Part shown: piece by piece, positions 6,177 to 6,712 of the stretch | Numbering within the stretch: position 1 is the stretch's first letter | Layout of the letters: the number at the start of each line of letters is the position of its first letter | From: an uncultured Clostridia bacterium | GTDB lineage: Bacteria; Bacillota; Clostridia; Christensenellales; Pumilibacteraceae | Length of the DNA: 6,712 bases | Direction: 5' to 3' | Assembly (NCBI GenBank): GCA_934247335.1 | Contig: CAKQJJ010000070.1 | Coordinates: 1 to 6,712 of the forward strand | Translations under genes and position numbers: made by a program | Notes under the pieces: model-generated | What the model was told of the DNA's origin: nothing | What the model saw: only the letters and a program-made list of their open reading frames with translations | Databases searched by the model: none

Positions 6177-6207
6177 CGACTTTGAAATTGCTCAAAGCCG
6201 ATTTTTT
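6172..6207 (+). terminator. Intrinsic terminator of gltX
   Basis: AAAATCGACTTTGA (6172-6185) pairs with TCAAAGCCGATTTT (6192-6205) over 14 bp with a single A-C mismatch. The loop is 6 bases and the T-run extends to 6207. It lies 48 bases after the gltX stop. Confidence 0.9.
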
Positions 6208-6307
6208 ATATAAAAGGTGGAAAGGGGGGGTATTAAACCATGTCCCTTGATCGTAAAGAAACCTTTAAAAGAAGTCATTGATATATGACTAAACGAAATA
6301 GTTTCAC

Positions 6308-6475
6308 TGTAGGGACAGGCGTCCCCGACTGTCCGATCATAGTGTTAAGTAAAAACAAGCGACATATTATAAATAGGATAATTTTGTTTGTTTTACACTA
6401 ATAGCTTCTTTCGTAGGGCGGGGGCTTGCTCCCGCCGCAATTTTATTCGGACAGCCGAGGACGTCTGTCCCTACA
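6308..6475. repeat. 29-bp inverted repeats (GTAGGGACAG type) flanking 110 bp
   Basis: The arms 6308-6336 and 6447-6475 are reverse complements with 3 mismatches in 29. Each arm contains its own GGACAG/CTGTCC hairpin. Just inside, AGTGTTAAGTAAAAACAA (6341-6358) partly matches the complement of TTGTTTGTTTTACACT (near 6385-6400), so the symmetry continues inward. This is either a MITE-like unit or two inverted copies of one dispersed intergenic repeat. Confidence 0.7.
6413..6438. repeat. GC-rich hairpin repeat (GTAGGGCGGG type)
   Basis: GGCGGGGG (6417-6424) pairs with CTCCCGCC (6429-6436) around a CTTG tetraloop, one pair being G-U. It begins with the same GTAGGG edge as the flanking 29-bp arms. 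No T-run follows, so it is not a terminator. Confidence 0.65.
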
Positions 6476-6483
6476 ATATAATG

Positions 6484-6508
6484 GCGGGAGGGGAAACCCC
6501 TCCCCTGC
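6484..6508. repeat. GGGAGGGG-AAA-CCCCTCCC hairpin
   Basis: A perfect 8-bp all-G/C-rich stem except one A-T pair (6486-6493 with 6497-6504) and a 3-base loop. An outer GC/GC pair is possible with a small bulge. It is followed by TGCAAATT, without a T-run. Confidence 0.65.
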
Positions 6509-6553
6509 AAATTGGAAAACATACCTTTGTCTTCGCACAAATAAACCTAATTT

Positions 6554-6605
6554 AAAGGCGCCCTTGAGCAAAGGGAGCCGGCGCCGTAAGGCGACTGAGG
6601 GATTG
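6554..6605. repeat. Two-hairpin dispersed repeat (CAATCCCTCAGTC type on the - strand)
   Basis: It has two adjacent small hairpins: CCCTT/AAGGG (6561-6565, 6571-6575) and CGCC/GGCG with a GTAA loop (6582-6593). The unit ends in GACTGAGGGATTG. I recognise this general layout from multi-copy intergenic repeats in Clostridia genomes; copy number here cannot be checked. Confidence 0.65.
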
Positions 6606-6654
6606 TTTTCGGCATCTTTTTTCTTTGTCTACAAAAAATAATATTAAACACTAC

Positions 6655-6688
6655 AAAAAACGGCGATGAGAAAAATCTCGCCGCCGTT
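6655..6688 (-). terminator. Intrinsic terminator for a - strand gene beyond the right edge
   Basis: The arms AACGGCGATGAGA (6659-6671) and TCTCGCCGCCGTT (6676-6688) form a 13-bp stem with one mismatch, one wobble and an AAAA loop. On the - strand the stem is followed by a T6 run (6655-6660). On the + strand the tail is weaker. It implies a - strand gene to the right of the window. Confidence 0.75.
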
Positions 6689-6712
6689 CTTAAAAAAACT
6701 TTAATTAAATTC

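Larger units (their letters stand above)
6208..6654. other. Gene-free, repeat-rich intergenic region
   Basis: No credible coding region is seen on either strand. The open frames here are short or run through hairpins and have no recognisable protein pattern. The region holds a G7 run (6224-6230), a large inverted repeat (6308-6475), three GC-rich hairpins and a CCCTCAGTC-type repeat. The rest is AT-rich with no further structure I can support. Confidence 0.7.

Noticed and set aside
6240..6281. A 13-codon ATG frame behind a G-rich stretch after the gltX terminator, considered as a leader peptide
   Set aside because: It is too short, with no following gene on the + strand and no regulatory codon run.
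6426..6641. A 71-codon frame at the right end
   Set aside because: It runs through several hairpin repeats and has no RBS or protein-family signal.
1..6712. CRISPR arrays, tRNA or rRNA genes
   Set aside because: No regularly spaced direct repeats with unique spacers and no tRNA cloverleaf or rRNA sequence were seen on either strand.

Overview
The window looks like chromosome of a low-to-moderate GC Firmicute of the class Clostridia. The evidence is AAGGAGG-type ribosome binding sites, near-consensus sigma-A promoters, a PepV-type dipeptidase, a Tn4451-like TnpW/TnpX pair and Clostridia-style intergenic repeats. The species cannot be named from this sequence. The window has two parts: the right end of an integrated mobile element (1 to about 2920), then ordinary chromosome (about 2920 to 6712).

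Element part. Bases 1-838 hold four tightly packed + strand genes: the 3' end of an unknown gene, a 44-residue membrane peptide, a resolvase-domain-only protein with Cys where the catalytic Ser should be, and a ribbon-helix-helix protein. Their RBSs lie on the preceding stops or the genes overlap by ATGA, so they look like one operon. A long imperfect inverted repeat (854-912) separates them from a second unit. That unit is a TnpW-family small protein with no standard start codon (ATA behind a perfect AAGGAGG), followed by a complete 562-residue large serine recombinase, which is probably the element's integrase.

Junction. About 50 bases after the recombinase stop, the sequence becomes the last two 23-residue units of a BspA-type leucine-rich repeat protein, which ends at 3122. 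I read this as a host surface-protein gene interrupted by the element, with the attachment junction near 2911-2932. The junction is flanked by an 11-bp perfect inverted repeat.

Chromosomal part. A bidirectional terminator (3144-3175) separates the LRR remnant from pepV (- strand, 3236-4561). pepV and gltX (+ strand, 4700-6124) are divergent. Their promoters point toward each other inside a 138-bp gap, so the two transcripts should overlap at their 5' ends. gltX ends in a strong terminator (6172-6207). The remaining 500 bases carry no gene. They hold a cluster of GC-rich intergenic repeats of several families, then a terminator for a - strand gene lying beyond the right edge.
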